A DNA stretch of 30,470 nt from IMG/VR virus record IMGVR_UViG_3300017752_000091, positions 1 to 30,470 of that record, one strand, 5' to 3'. The position numbers and the translations under genes are program-made. This stretch comes from a virus. Numbering within the stretch: the first letter of the stretch is position 1; every line of letters starts with the position of its first letter. Of the stretch, positions 1-8,097 are shown one piece after another. The notes below the pieces were generated by a model that saw only the letters and a program-made list of their open reading frames with translations, was not told the origin of the DNA and did no database searches.

Positions 1-123
1 GAAATTTAACGTAGATCACAATAAAGCCAAACGCTAACATAAGGATCGGTCTCCAAGATCTTTGTAGCCAATTACCTTTCGCTTCTGCAATTATTATATC
101 CGTTTGCATTTTCTGGAGTTCCA
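1..123. repeat. Direct terminal repeat, left copy
   Basis: These 123 bases are identical to 30348-30470. The repeat lies inside the holin reading frame, and joining the ends restores an unbroken holin gene. The simplest reading is a circular molecule written with an overlap, or a circularly permuted phage genome assembled into a closed contig; it is not a transposon end. A true fixed terminal repeat cannot be excluded from sequence alone. Confidence 0.95.
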
Positions 124-259
124 ATTCTTTTTGACGGATCACTTCAAAGATTTTGTTCTTTGCATTTATACGTTCTTCATCAGACGTAAATAATTCATCG
201 ATTACTTCGCCTATTTTACCTATTACGTTTCCTGTAAGAAAATTAAGTATTTTTTTCAT
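1..259 (-). CDS. Holin, three-TM type (N-terminal part; gene continues at 30347-30211)
   Basis: The ATG at 259 opens a frame that leaves the window at base 1 and resumes at 30347, giving a 131-residue protein. Residues 1-50, encoded only here, are an amphipathic, charged segment beginning MKKILNFLTGNVIGKIGEVI. The membrane part and the family signature are described under 30211-30470. The start follows directly on the TAA stop of the amidase gene, so amidase and holin form one lysis unit read in that order. The protein should insert into the inner membrane and time lysis by letting the amidase reach the peptidoglycan. The Bacteroidetes-like start has no Shine-Dalgarno sequence. Confidence 0.85.
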   Translation of the reverse strand, partial: MKKILNFLTGNVIGKIGEVIDELFTSDEERINAKNKIFEVIRQKELELQKMQTDIIIAEAKGNWLQRSWRPILMLAFGFIVIYVKF

Positions 260-700
260 TTAAAACTGGTTACTTATCCATTCGTATTCTGTTTTCGCAT
301 CAAAACAGGGACAACTTTTTGTACTGAAGTTATTATGACCATAGATCACTGCACTAGAGTACAAACCTTTTAGTCGACATAACAGATCATCAAGTGCTTC
401 CTTCTGTTCTAGAGTACGTGTATCTTTGGCTATCCATTTGCCATTTTGTTTTTTACTTTCTACACCACCAACATATGCTATACCTATGCTGTCAAAATTT
501 TCTCCTTTTGTGTGCGCACCTGTTTGTTCTATTGGTCTACCTTCTTCTACTTCTCCATTTCGCTGAATTAAGAAATGATATCCAATGTCTCTCCAACCTC
601 TGTTCAAATGCCAACGACGTATTTCTTCCAGTGGTATATCTCGACCTTCTTGCGTTGCTGTACAATGTATAATTATTTTATTGATCTTTCGCACTGGCAC
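260..700 (-). CDS. N-acetylmuramoyl-L-alanine amidase (endolysin, T7 lysozyme-like)
   Basis: This 146-residue protein is a single Amidase_2/PGRP domain, the fold of T7 lysozyme, which cuts the bond between N-acetylmuramic acid and L-alanine in peptidoglycan. The zinc ligands are visible as H12 (IIIHCTAT), H122 (YGHNNF) and C130 (KSCPC), with the catalytic helpers Y41 (GYHF) and K128. These positions nearly coincide with those of T7 lysozyme, and the length is normal for the family. There is no signal peptide, so it depends on the holin encoded immediately after it. The start codon is GTG at 700; a second in-frame GTG lies at 694. The gene overlaps a small upstream ORF by 28 bases. Confidence 0.93.
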   Translation of the reverse strand: MPVRKINKIIIHCTATQEGRDIPLEEIRRWHLNRGWRDIGYHFLIQRNGEVEEGRPIEQTGAHTKGENFDSIGIAYVGGVESKKQNGKWIAKDTRTLEQKEALDDLLCRLKGLYSSAVIYGHNNFSTKSCPCFDAKTEYEWISNQF

Positions 701-798
701 TCTGTTTTTAAATTATCTAGTATTGCGTTCCACTTAAAATGTAGATCACATTTGATGTTCTGTAAAAAATCTGCTGTTGCTCTTAAAAATTTTATCAT
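673..798 (-). CDS. Small hypothetical protein (41 aa) upstream of the endolysin
   Basis: The ATG at 798 opens a 41-residue frame that begins MIKFLRATADFLQNIKCD. It contains three cysteines and fills the gap between the LamG gene (ending at 802) and the amidase, overlapping the amidase start by 28 bases in another frame. I recognise no family. It has no convincing membrane segment, so it does not look like a spanin. Its support is only position and an ATG start. Confidence 0.45.
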   Translation of the reverse strand: MIKFLRATADFLQNIKCDLHFKWNAILDNLKTECQCERSIK

Positions 799-801
799 AA
801 T

Positions 802-1755
802 CTAATTTATTATTCCGTTAACAATATCTGAACTTGTAATACTAACATCGCCTTCAGCATCACTGGCTATACCATTACTGGCGTTTGGAAACTCTAGCGT
901 TCCACTTGGAGTAACTGTATGTAAATCTCCAAATCTATACCAACCTACTATATCACTATAAAAGTTTAGATTAGCTAAATTTAGTTTTGCGTCATCATTC
1001 CTTCCGTCAAAATAATCATTACTAAACTGAATATAGTTCGTGTCGATATTATGCTCATAAATAGCGACTTCATCAATTTGTCCTATAAACTCACTACTCA
1101 CTGTTCCTTGATCGTTTGTGTTACCGAAACATAGACTTTGCGTTGTAGGAAACACTGTGCCTTTAATAGATTGAGTATTTGTACTGCCGTCTACATAACC
1201 TACACCATTCAATCCTGCGCCGTCTTGCCATATTCTCATATTCTGGATTGTTACTGTGCTTCCGTTTGGCTCTATATTAAAAGACATATTACATACAATA
1301 AGCATAGGTTTACTAAAGTCAAAATTATTCGATGCAGAATTTAAGTCAATAATAACGTCACATTGTGTTCTGCTTAGACCTACACGTTTGTAAAAGAAAT
1401 TCATTGTAAACGTGGCTGCTGTTTTTCTTAAAAATATAGAATAACCTTTTCCGTTTGCAGTGTTAAATATATCACTAGAATAATCTACTATACATTTCTG
1501 GTTATACAAACCTGTTTCTAACGTAGGATCAATTTTAACCCACGCCATAATAGTCATTCCAGATTGTTCGTTTATTTCTATTCCATTTGTACTTTTTAAA
1601 GATATACTTTCGCCTGGTGTTTGTCCGTCAAAGTTTGTAGCGAATTTATTAAATGAAGATCCACCAGTACAATTCAACGTATCAAATTGTGGAACTGTAT
1701 CTTTGTTTTTTTCGTCACCCCAGTAAGATGAACAATATATTTGTCCCCAAGCCAT
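802..1755 (-). CDS. LamG / concanavalin A-like domain protein, probable receptor-binding or fibre tip protein
   Basis: The 317-residue protein has the features of a Laminin_G_3/concanavalin A-like jelly roll over most of its length: a strand reading MTIMAWVKID near the start, a middle part with IFLRKT and FFYKR, and the typical closing strands IGQIDEVAIYEHNID and IVGWYRFGD. Such domains bind carbohydrate and occur at the tips of phage fibres, on the outside of the virion. It lies after the fibre gene and before lysis, the usual place for adsorption proteins. Its ATG overlaps the stop of the preceding 52-residue membrane protein gene as TAATG. The sugar and the receptor are unknown. Confidence 0.8.
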   Translation of the reverse strand: MAWGQIYCSSYWGDEKNKDTVPQFDTLNCTGGSSFNKFATNFDGQTPGESISLKSTNGIEINEQSGMTIMAWVKIDPTLETGLYNQKCIVDYSSDIFNTANGKGYSIFLRKTAATFTMNFFYKRVGLSRTQCDVIIDLNSASNNFDFSKPMLIVCNMSFNIEPNGSTVTIQNMRIWQDGAGLNGVGYVDGSTNTQSIKGTVFPTTQSLCFGNTNDQGTVSSEFIGQIDEVAIYEHNIDTNYIQFSNDYFDGRNDDAKLNLANLNFYSDIVGWYRFGDLHTVTPSGTLEFPNASNGIASDAEGDVSITSSDIVNGIIN

Positions 1756-1913
1756 TATTTATCCTTTTTTTTATTCATTAAATACCACTTGTTAATAGTG
1801 TACCCTATTGTTACAACTAACAACAATAATTTTAAAGCCATATCTATTTCAGTGAAACTTATAGCTAAACTGCTCATATTAATTCCATATAATTTTAACG
1901 TTGCGTGATCCAT
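1755..1913 (-). CDS. Small single-TM protein (52 aa)
   Basis: The protein begins MDHATLKLYGINMSSLAISF, has one hydrophobic helix (about residues 26-40, rich in L, V and I) and ends in a lysine-rich tail (NKKKDK). The start is one base away from the stop of the fibre gene and the stop overlaps the next start as TAATG, which supports a real gene. Similar short MDHATLKLYGI-type proteins are, to my recollection, common near fibre and lysis genes of marine phages, but I know of no assigned role. A small holin or pinholin-like accessory is one inference; a membrane anchor is another. Confidence 0.75.
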   Translation of the reverse strand: MDHATLKLYGINMSSLAISFTEIDMALKLLLLVVTIGYTINKWYLMNKKKDK

Positions 1914-1914
1914 T

Positions 1915-2832
1915 TTAAACTTCTTCAAATAAAAATGTTATAGCCAATTCTCCATTGTTAGGAGTGACTGTACCTGTTTCCTGCCCTATACAAGCAATTA
2001 TGTCTCCTGCACTGACGCTTATCGGTGTCCCTAAAGTGATCAACCCATTTGGAAACGTCCCATTATCAGCATAATCTATGTCAAACAATGATCCCAACGT
2101 TGTATAATTAGCAATTTTAGATGACGTACCTGCTGTTAATTTACGTAGTGTGAAGGCAACTTTTTCTAAAGTTTGTATACTCAATGCTACTTCTCCTAGC
2201 CAGACAAATGCAACTTTTACTAATCTTAGATCTTGCACCATTGTTATGGCAGGAACTTGAAATTCTGGAGTGGCGTTAGAAGTCCATTCCATATAATCAT
2301 ATCCACCAGATCCTTGACTAGCAAGATTATTGACCATACCATACATTGTAACGTTCTTAATGTTAGAAGGAGTAAAATTGTCTACATAATCTTTAACTGC
2401 TGCTGACGTTGGCACTGATACGTCATTGTCATTTGCACCTATACCTTCGCTTTCTGTTATAAAATCATTAATTTGATCAGTACCTAATTTTATTGCACCT
2501 GCTTCTAGTGTTCCTTGTACATTACAATTTGATTGACAAGTTAGGTCATTTTGTATTTCAACAGCACTATCAAAATTTACTAAGTTAGCATCTACGTCTA
2601 TATCTGTATTACTTGCAGTTATGCTGCTTGTAGTCACTGATCCTTTTAACGCACCAGTAATTCCACCAGATACTTCAATACCATTATTAACCCTTCCTAG
2701 TTTTAAAGCACTATCAACACCAACTCCGTCCTCAATAATAACCTTACCATTTGTTGGAAGTGTTTGGCTATTTTGTGTTTTTAATAGTCCGTCATAAGTG
2801 TCCTTAATCTTTGATCCTGTGAGTGTACTCAT
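1915..2832 (-). CDS. Tail fibre-like protein
   Basis: This 305-residue protein starts with STLTGSKIKDTYDGLL, a leader I associate with fibre-like proteins of flavobacterial phages and probably used for attachment to the virion. A beta-rich, repetitive middle region of short T/S/D/N-rich strands follows (about 30-120), then SVPTSAAVKDYVD near residue 145, a motif typical of fibre shafts. The C-terminal half (about 165-305) looks like a compact beta domain and may be the receptor-binding head. It follows the connector gene and precedes the LamG gene. Alternative: a structural spike rather than a host-range fibre. Confidence 0.7.
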   Translation of the reverse strand: MSTLTGSKIKDTYDGLLKTQNSQTLPTNGKVIIEDGVGVDSALKLGRVNNGIEVSGGITGALKGSVTTSSITASNTDIDVDANLVNFDSAVEIQNDLTCQSNCNVQGTLEAGAIKLGTDQINDFITESEGIGANDNDVSVPTSAAVKDYVDNFTPSNIKNVTMYGMVNNLASQGSGGYDYMEWTSNATPEFQVPAITMVQDLRLVKVAFVWLGEVALSIQTLEKVAFTLRKLTAGTSSKIANYTTLGSLFDIDYADNGTFPNGLITLGTPISVSAGDIIACIGQETGTVTPNNGELAITFLFEEV

Positions 2833-2911
2833 ATGGTTTCACTTTAATTTTATTTAAAAACTGTTGTAATAATTCAACATTCTTTTTTTTTGGTTTACTT
2901 TTTCGTTTCAT
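2804..2911 (-). CDS. Small lysine-rich hypothetical protein (35 aa)
   Basis: The frame starts with an ATG that overlaps the stop of the connector gene as ATGA, the coupling used by most genes here. It encodes MKRKSKPKKKNVELL followed by an amphipathic stretch, and its last 29 bases overlap the fibre gene. The strongly basic N-terminus could bind nucleic acid, but that is only inference. The start geometry is the main support; an intergenic AT-rich stretch read by chance is the alternative. Confidence 0.45.
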   Translation of the reverse strand: MKRKSKPKKKNVELLQQFLNKIKVKPYEYTHRIKD

Positions 2912-3420
2912 AATACCCACCCTGTAAAATCTGCCGTTGTGTCTGGGTACATATCCTCTTGATTGTTACTATTGTACTCTGGGAATTTAGACATATTATT
3001 TTGTATGTAATCTAAAAATCTACGAGTGAAAAATTGTGCAAAGTTTCTATGCTTGTCAATTAAAAAATCCAACTCTGCCTTTTCTGGTATTTCTGCATTC
3101 TCGCTAGTATGTTTAAACACACCTTTGTTTTGTATTTGATATGCTGCAAACGGAATGTAGTCGACCATAGCGTAATGTATTAACATATCTTTTACGTAGT
3201 CATTTACTAGATCTTTGTAATCTACATTTGCAGGATCATTTAATGTACCTGCTATGATCTTACCTTGTATTGCTTCCAGTAGTGACGTACCTAAATAGTT
3301 CTGGATATGTATTTCCTGTGCAATACGGATAAACTGAATAAATTTATTAGTATCAACGTTGCCGTCAACTATCGTATTCTTCACTAGATCTGTTCTGCTA
3401 ATCAATAATGCTGTTGCCAT
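2908..3420 (-). CDS. Putative head-tail connector (DUF6712-like)
   Basis: The 170-residue protein is mostly helical, with an N-terminal strand-turn (MATALLISRTDLVKNT) and the motif VDTNKFIQFIRIAQEIHIQN, in which helices resemble the gp6-type adaptor that docks under the portal. Its length and position directly after the portal gene, four bases away, fit a connector. Bacteroidetes phages have a family of this kind, which I recall as DUF6712. The fold assignment is inference. A tail completion role is the alternative. Confidence 0.6.
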   Translation of the reverse strand: MATALLISRTDLVKNTIVDGNVDTNKFIQFIRIAQEIHIQNYLGTSLLEAIQGKIIAGTLNDPANVDYKDLVNDYVKDMLIHYAMVDYIPFAAYQIQNKGVFKHTSENAEIPEKAELDFLIDKHRNFAQFFTRRFLDYIQNNMSKFPEYNSNNQEDMYPDTTADFTGWVL

Positions 3421-3423
3421 ATT

Positions 3424-5238
3424 TTAACTTTTACTTGGATAACGTCCTCTATCTGCTCTGTCTCGTTCTACTTGCTGTGATCGTGCTGTACCTCTTGGTT
3501 TCGCTTCATACGTTTTTGGTATACTACCTGTTTCTTCAAACTGATTTAAGTTTCCATTATCTTCATAGCGTGATCCGTCGGTTTTAGTTTTTAATCTATA
3601 CAATACTTGTTCCCAGTAGTGACCACAATTTACACCACCTTTAAATTTAAACAAATCGTATGGTTTCTGCTTGTGACCAAATCGACGATTAACTCCTGCT
3701 ATACTGGCTTGATCAATATCTTCAAGTCGATAAACTTTATCCCTACGCATCATTGCTTTACAGAATTTTCTTGTATTTGAACTATTATATTTTTCTGCAT
3801 ACCTGTAACGTATTTTATAAAAAGATTTATCCAGATAACTAAACCCACTTGGTTTTGATGTAATCACATTTGCAAACTTTTGTAGCGTAGTTTGTTTAGG
3901 AGTGATATGTTTAGATGCCCATTCCTCGTCGCTGTCGTTAGAAACGCTGTATTCACGTTTGGCAACCATTTCCCATTCATCTGTTATAACGTCTGGGTGC
4001 AACTCTGACAATATCCCTAGATACTCGTCGTCGTGCAATTCGATCTGACCTTTTTCTTCTGCTGATAGTTTAGCTAGAACAGTACTAACTTCTTCTTCTA
4101 TTTTTTGTCCTGTTTCTTCTTCCCTAGTTTCTTCATCAATTACATTTTCAAGATCTACAAATTCCAGTGGCTGTAAAGTTTTAAAATATAGGTGCAAACT
4201 AATTTGATTATATGCAAGTATTTTATCGAACGCATCGATCAATAGATTTTGCAGTGGACGTATAACTAAATTATCCATTAACGTACTGGCTGTTTTTAAT
4301 TCGTCTGCATTGTTACCTAGACCACTTTGATCTTTGATACCTAAAAGCATCGGACTAACAACCCTGTGTGCTACCATAATCTTTTTCATACTTTCGTCGC
4401 TAAGGAACTGGTATTGATTATGTGCGTCACTTAATTGAACTGGCTGTATATCGGCTGCCGTTTCTGCATTTTCATTAAACGATAAGATAAACTTACCTGC
4501 GTTACTTGTTCCACTAAATTTCTGGATAATACGTTGCTCGATGTTTGCACGTTCTTCTTCATTTGGAACACCATTGTTGAAATTGACTAGCATACTAGGT
4601 GCTAAACCATTCATTATATTGTTCAAATGATAGTTACTTATTTCTTCTTCCAGTTCTGCGTATTGTAAACCACCTTGATAATCGACTGGACTATAATAGT
4701 AATGCCCTGCTACATAAGGTCTTACGTAAAGTATTTCGATGTTTTCTTTACTTGTCCCAAATGCAGGTATACGTTGTAACTGATCATTCGGCTTTACTTT
4801 TGACCAGTCTGGTGCATAATAAAAACCTTCTATTTCTCCCTTATCATTACACTTCTCCATAGCCAAAGTTTCTACTGGCATATGTTCTATTTGTGCTACA
4901 CGTTTTCTGTCTTTGCTATATATGATCTGAATTGCACACTGTCCCATAAGTTTAAGATCGTATGCTAATTTACGTACACAATCTTTATGGAATAATGTTA
5001 CCATTTGTGCGTACTCATTCGGTTTTTTATTACTATCCGTTGCATCAAGTCCTTTACCGAATACCATTTGTGATACTCCATTGATCACAGCATTGTTAGT
5101 TGGACTACCTGTATACCTGTCTATTAAGTACTGAAAGTAGTCGTTTTTGTTTCCGTATGTAACGTAATTATCCCTTTTATCGACCTTTATGATAGGCGAA
5201 GTGTAAGAATTTAATTGTACAATTTTAATTTCACTCAT
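3424..5238 (-). CDS. Portal protein with a C-terminal Cys/His-containing extension
   Basis: This 604-residue protein is the likely portal, the dodecameric ring through which DNA enters and leaves the capsid. Residues 1-360 hold the portal core: an N-terminal strand region, GSPTNNAVINGVSQMVFGKG (about 45-64), a clip/stem region with PQSL-type helices, and MVAHRVVSPMLLGIKDQSGL, typical of HK97-type portals. An acidic linker (EEETREEETGQKIEEE region) leads to a C-terminal domain at about 480-560 with RKFCKAMM and KFKGGVNCGHYWEQ. That domain resembles one seen in Bacteroidetes phage head proteins of the MuF/minor head class, so this may be a portal-minor head fusion. It lies downstream of the capsid gene, far from the terminase, which is unusual. 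Confidence 0.8.
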   Translation of the reverse strand: MSEIKIVQLNSYTSPIIKVDKRDNYVTYGNKNDYFQYLIDRYTGSPTNNAVINGVSQMVFGKGLDATDSNKKPNEYAQMVTLFHKDCVRKLAYDLKLMGQCAIQIIYSKDRKRVAQIEHMPVETLAMEKCNDKGEIEGFYYAPDWSKVKPNDQLQRIPAFGTSKENIEILYVRPYVAGHYYYSPVDYQGGLQYAELEEEISNYHLNNIMNGLAPSMLVNFNNGVPNEEERANIEQRIIQKFSGTSNAGKFILSFNENAETAADIQPVQLSDAHNQYQFLSDESMKKIMVAHRVVSPMLLGIKDQSGLGNNADELKTASTLMDNLVIRPLQNLLIDAFDKILAYNQISLHLYFKTLQPLEFVDLENVIDEETREEETGQKIEEEVSTVLAKLSAEEKGQIELHDDEYLGILSELHPDVITDEWEMVAKREYSVSNDSDEEWASKHITPKQTTLQKFANVITSKPSGFSYLDKSFYKIRYRYAEKYNSSNTRKFCKAMMRRDKVYRLEDIDQASIAGVNRRFGHKQKPYDLFKFKGGVNCGHYWEQVLYRLKTKTDGSRYEDNGNLNQFEETGSIPKTYEAKPRGTARSQQVERDRADRGRYPSKS

Positions 5239-5241
5239 AAT

Positions 5242-5625
5242 TTAGTATATAATGAACTCGTTATCACTCTCATTTTCCTTGTATTCGCCTTGATTTACGT
5301 CATATGTTTGGTCTTTTTCTTGTATAATATCTTGATCAGTACAAAATATTCGACCTCTATATAACAAAATACCTTTTTGAAGATCTGTTTCAGCACCATA
5401 AATCTCAAAACTAGCAAACTCTCCTTCCGTTAAATTAATATCTTGTTTCTCGGTTTCTAAAAAATCAAACGCTATTATATTGTCATCAACTAGAGTGGGT
5501 GCGAAATTATCAGTTACAAAAACTTGATCAGTAGATATGTTACGATATACTACACAAATGATCTGTTCAAAACTTCTAGGAACGATTGATATTCTACTAT
5601 CGCCTGTTGTGCTAACTATTTCCAT
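5242..5625 (-). CDS. Hypothetical structural-region protein (127 aa)
   Basis: I do not recognise the family. The protein is acidic and beta-rich, with an N-terminal block (STTGDSRISIVPRSFEQIIC) and a strongly acidic, low-complexity C-terminus (about 105-124). Its place between the tail-tube-like gene and the portal, three bases before the portal start, suggests a head-tail joining or neck component. It is the first gene after the terminator at 5666-5691 and may have its own promoter. No catalytic motif is visible. Confidence 0.7.
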   Translation of the reverse strand: MEIVSTTGDSRISIVPRSFEQIICVVYRNISTDQVFVTDNFAPTLVDDNIIAFDFLETEKQDINLTEGEFASFEIYGAETDLQKGILLYRGRIFCTDQDIIQEKDQTYDVNQGEYKENESDNEFIIY

Positions 5626-5635
5626 ACTTATATAA

Positions 5636-5662
5636 CAAATAAATTATGACAAGTGGCTCAAA
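5636..5662 (-). promoter_or_regulatory. Weak candidate promoter after the terminator
   Basis: On the minus strand a TTTG (complement of 5659-5662) stands 17 bases before TATTTG (complement of 5636-5641), only ten bases before the ATG at 5625. The -7 box is one base short of TAnnTTTG. A second TTTG closes the T-tract of the terminator just upstream, at 23 bases. The call rests on spacing and position after a terminator. Confidence 0.3.
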
Positions 5663-5665
5663 GAC

Positions 5666-5691
5666 AAAAAAAAAGGGACGATATACGTCCC
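5666..5691 (-). terminator. Rho-independent terminator after the tail-tube-like gene
   Basis: A perfect 6-bp stem (5675-5680 with 5686-5691, GGGACG type) with a 5-base loop is followed on the minus strand by nine T (5666-5674). It lies 24 bases after the stop of the gene at 5715-6263. Confidence 0.88.
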
Positions 5692-5714
5692 CTTTCATCA
5701 TATTAATCAATTAT

Positions 5715-6263
5715 TTATGCGTCAATTTGCGTCGCACTAACTGTGATACCAGTAGATGTTAGATCTTGTGACAAGAAATTAGCAGGTTTTTTCTCCATAC
5801 CTTGAAGTGTCAAAGTATAACCAGACAAGTCTCCCATAGCTGCACCTGTTACAATTGTCCCACCATTCACGTCCATTCCATATTCTAGTCCTGCTGCAAA
5901 AATGTTACCATTATTGTCCTCAATGAATACGTGTGGTCTGGCTGCTACTAATAGTGCAATTTCGTCGTGCGTCTCTGCGTCCAGTTTTTTGAACGTTAGG
6001 TTTAACGCTTGATCGTAAAAGGTAGTGCCGTTTTCTCTACTCGATGTTATTGTTTGTTCAAAAGAAGAAGTGCCTTTTAAATCGTACTGAAATGCCGTTA
6101 TTGACGTACTCGCAGGTGTGATTGTATCTATACTATCACTATTGCTGACGAAATCGACATCACTAGGATCAAAGTCCTCGAAGTTCACGAAGTAAACTTT
6201 AGTAAGTCCACCTACACTATCCTTGCAAGGTTCTGTTCTTCCAGTTGTAATATTACAAGCCAT
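5715..6263 (-). CDS. Putative major tail (tube) protein
   Basis: The 182-residue protein begins MACNITTGRTEPCKDSVGGL and continues with VYFVNF, a start I associate with abundant structural proteins of Bacteroidetes siphoviruses. The body is beta-rich with a GTSSFEQTITSSRENGT block (about 64-80), a helix LDAETHDEIALLVAARP, and FIEDNNGNIFAAG, a pattern like gpV-type tail tube monomers. It is bracketed by two strong terminators (6277-6310 before, 5666-5691 after) next to the capsid gene, which fits a protein made in large amounts. A minor capsid or decoration protein is the main alternative. Confidence 0.55.
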   Translation of the reverse strand: MACNITTGRTEPCKDSVGGLTKVYFVNFEDFDPSDVDFVSNSDSIDTITPASTSITAFQYDLKGTSSFEQTITSSRENGTTFYDQALNLTFKKLDAETHDEIALLVAARPHVFIEDNNGNIFAAGLEYGMDVNGGTIVTGAAMGDLSGYTLTLQGMEKKPANFLSQDLTSTGITVSATQIDA

Positions 6264-6276
6264 ATTTTTATTTTTT

Positions 6277-6310
6277 AAAAAAAAAGGTAGGCAGGAATTA
6301 CCAACCTACC
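6277..6310 (-). terminator. Rho-independent terminator after the major capsid gene
   Basis: A 6-bp stem (6286-6291 GGTAGG with 6305-6310 CCTACC) encloses a 13-base loop and is followed on the minus strand by nine T (6277-6285). It sits 25 bases after the capsid stop. The next gene starts only 14 bases further on, with no room for a promoter, so read-through must supply it; the terminator probably sets capsid excess. Confidence 0.85.
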
Positions 6311-6335
6311 CTTTTCGGTTACTAACTAATTCTAA

Positions 6336-7271
6336 TTATGAGTACAATACGATATCAGACCCAATTCCCGTCTGCACACCTGCTGTAAATCTCATAACCA
6401 CCCTAACCTGTTGACTTCCGTCAATCTGGCTCATATCGATCACACGTACTTCATTATGATCCGATAATAGACCAGTACCAAAATACAAGTTCGATTTTTG
6501 CGCTGCTACGATTGTATTATCTGCTAGTCCGTTACCGACAGCAATTTTTACTCCGTCGAATGATAACGCACCACCATTGTACCATTGAGTACCTTTAGCA
6601 TCTGTACCATTTGATCCTACACCTGCTGCAAAGCCACCTAATGCTCTTACGTATGCTCTAGCTACGTTTTGTGATACATAGATGAATAGATCGTCTCGTC
6701 CGTATACTGGACTTGGAATTGCATCAACTACTTTTCCTAATTCTCCGATTACGTTGGCTGCATCTACTGCTGCTGCTGTGATTTTTTGTCCTGCAGGTAC
6801 TGAAGCGTCATTGTCAATCAATGATACTAGACCTTCGAACGTGTTTGTTAAACCAGTTCCAGACCAGATATTGTTCTCTACAAATTGTGCTACTTGCTGT
6901 GAAGCGTGAGCAATTAAGAAATCGCTAAACTTCGGTGGCAAATTATCAAATGCAGAATATCCCATTTGTACTGCTTCCCAGTCACTTTGGAATTGATCTT
7001 TACATAGGATCATATTTTGCTGAAATTCAGTTGGCGACAAGATTTTTTCATTCAGAGAAATGTCTGCTGTATCTTGAAAGTCGCAACTTGCATCTACAAT
7101 ACTTGATGTATCGGTAGCGAATGTTTTAAGTACTGATTTGTACTTCACGTTTGGCTTGACAGTTATCAATCCGTTTGCCAAAGTGTTACCAGACAAGAGT
7201 GCTGCCGAGATATATTCTCCTGCAAATTCTCCTGCATAAGTGGTTGTAATTGTTGGTTGTGGTTGTGCCAT
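6336..7271 (-). CDS. Major capsid protein (HK97 fold)
   Basis: This 311-residue protein is the best candidate for the major capsid protein. It follows a scaffold-like gene and an XkdF-type protease and is followed by a terminator. The region about 150-200 (QKITAAAVDAANVIGELGKV, then VDAIPSPVYGRDDLFIYVSQ) is typical of the HK97 A-domain, and FQSDWEAVQMGYSAFDNLPP with an AHASQQVAQFVENNIWSG helix (about 95-145) resembles the spine helix and P-domain of Bacteroidetes phage capsids. The C-terminus ends in beta strands (QVRVVMRFTAGVQTGIGSDI). Whether its N-terminus is removed by the protease is not visible. Confidence 0.85.
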   Translation of the reverse strand: MAQPQPTITTTYAGEFAGEYISAALLSGNTLANGLITVKPNVKYKSVLKTFATDTSSIVDASCDFQDTADISLNEKILSPTEFQQNMILCKDQFQSDWEAVQMGYSAFDNLPPKFSDFLIAHASQQVAQFVENNIWSGTGLTNTFEGLVSLIDNDASVPAGQKITAAAVDAANVIGELGKVVDAIPSPVYGRDDLFIYVSQNVARAYVRALGGFAAGVGSNGTDAKGTQWYNGGALSFDGVKIAVGNGLADNTIVAAQKSNLYFGTGLLSDHNEVRVIDMSQIDGSQQVRVVMRFTAGVQTGIGSDIVLYS

Positions 7272-7282
7272 TTTTTAACTAT

Positions 7283-7906
7283 TTAATTTATGTTACTAAT
7301 TCGTTCTAAAATTCTATCCATAGGCGAAAGTGAATTTCTGTTTTGTCCGATCTTTTTTAGACCAACAGATTTATTTGCTTCTGGATTGTGTTTTAAAGGT
7401 TGAACAGACGGCTCACTCATAGCTGCTGACAGTTCTTCTTTTTCTTCCTTTTTTTCTTCTTCTGCTTCAACTGGTTTTTCTTCTTCTTTTTCTTTTGCTT
7501 CTTCCAGTTTTGCTTTAACTTCTTCTATCATATCTTTTACTTCAGATACGGCTTCTTCAAGTTCTTCACGTGATACGTAGGACGCAGTAGTTTCTTCTAC
7601 TTTTTCTTCCTCTTTGATTTCTTCTAAGTTTTCTTTACTCATTTCTTCAGTGATTTCTTCCTCTGCACTTTCATTTCCAATACTGCCGATTATTCCTTCT
7701 TCAGCTATGATCAGTTTTGATCCACTTTCCAATTCATAATCTCCGATAGGCAGTGGTACTCGTTCATCTTCCGTAACTATAAAAATGGAATTACCTTCAA
7801 CAAATTCTTCTGCTTCTAGTATTGTTCCATTATCTAATTTCAGTTGAGCAAACTCATACCTCTTTAAAAATGCTTCGAAACGTTTTAAAATATCGGTTGC
7901 TTTCAT
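7283..7906 (-). CDS. Putative scaffold / capsid assembly protein
   Basis: This 207-residue protein has a short beta-rich N-terminus (about 15-80) with LDNGTILEAEEFVEGNSIFI, then a long, highly charged E/K coiled-coil region (about 85-165), then a basic C-terminal tail with LKKIGQNRNSLSPMDRILER. A charged helical rod with a basic capsid-binding tail between protease and capsid genes is the classic form of a scaffolding protein, which fills the prohead and is lost on maturation. The N-terminal globular part makes it longer than a minimal scaffold. Sequence family not recognised; the role comes from composition and position. Confidence 0.7.
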   Translation of the reverse strand: MKATDILKRFEAFLKRYEFAQLKLDNGTILEAEEFVEGNSIFIVTEDERVPLPIGDYELESGSKLIIAEEGIIGSIGNESAEEEITEEMSKENLEEIKEEEKVEETTASYVSREELEEAVSEVKDMIEEVKAKLEEAKEKEEEKPVEAEEEKKEEKEELSAAMSEPSVQPLKHNPEANKSVGLKKIGQNRNSLSPMDRILERISNIN

Positions 7907-7941
7907 ATAATTATAACATTTAAAATATTACTACTGGGCGT

Positions 7942-8097
7942 TTAAGAATTTCTGTTTATGTTACCAATACCTTGATTTTGTATGTAACCTTCACAACAAT
8001 CAATTCTATAAGTATCTTCATCTTCACATAGACAGGCACGATTGTGTCTTACTGGCGAAGTGTTACTTGGTGTTCTCCATTCTAATTTATTCCTCAT
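7942..8097 (-). CDS. Small cysteine-rich conserved phage protein (51 aa)
   Basis: The protein carries NRACLCEDEDTYRIDCCEGY followed by IQNQGIGNI. Four cysteines arranged CxC...CC with a closing QGIG suggest a small metal-bound or disulphide-stabilised fold. I recall the NRACLC/CC/QG(I/V)G pattern from short proteins near head genes of flavobacterial phages, with no known role. The ATG overlaps the stop of the protease gene as TAATG, which supports the start. It lies between the protease and scaffold genes, so a head accessory is the best guess. Confidence 0.75.
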   Translation of the reverse strand: MRNKLEWRTPSNTSPVRHNRACLCEDEDTYRIDCCEGYIQNQGIGNINRNS

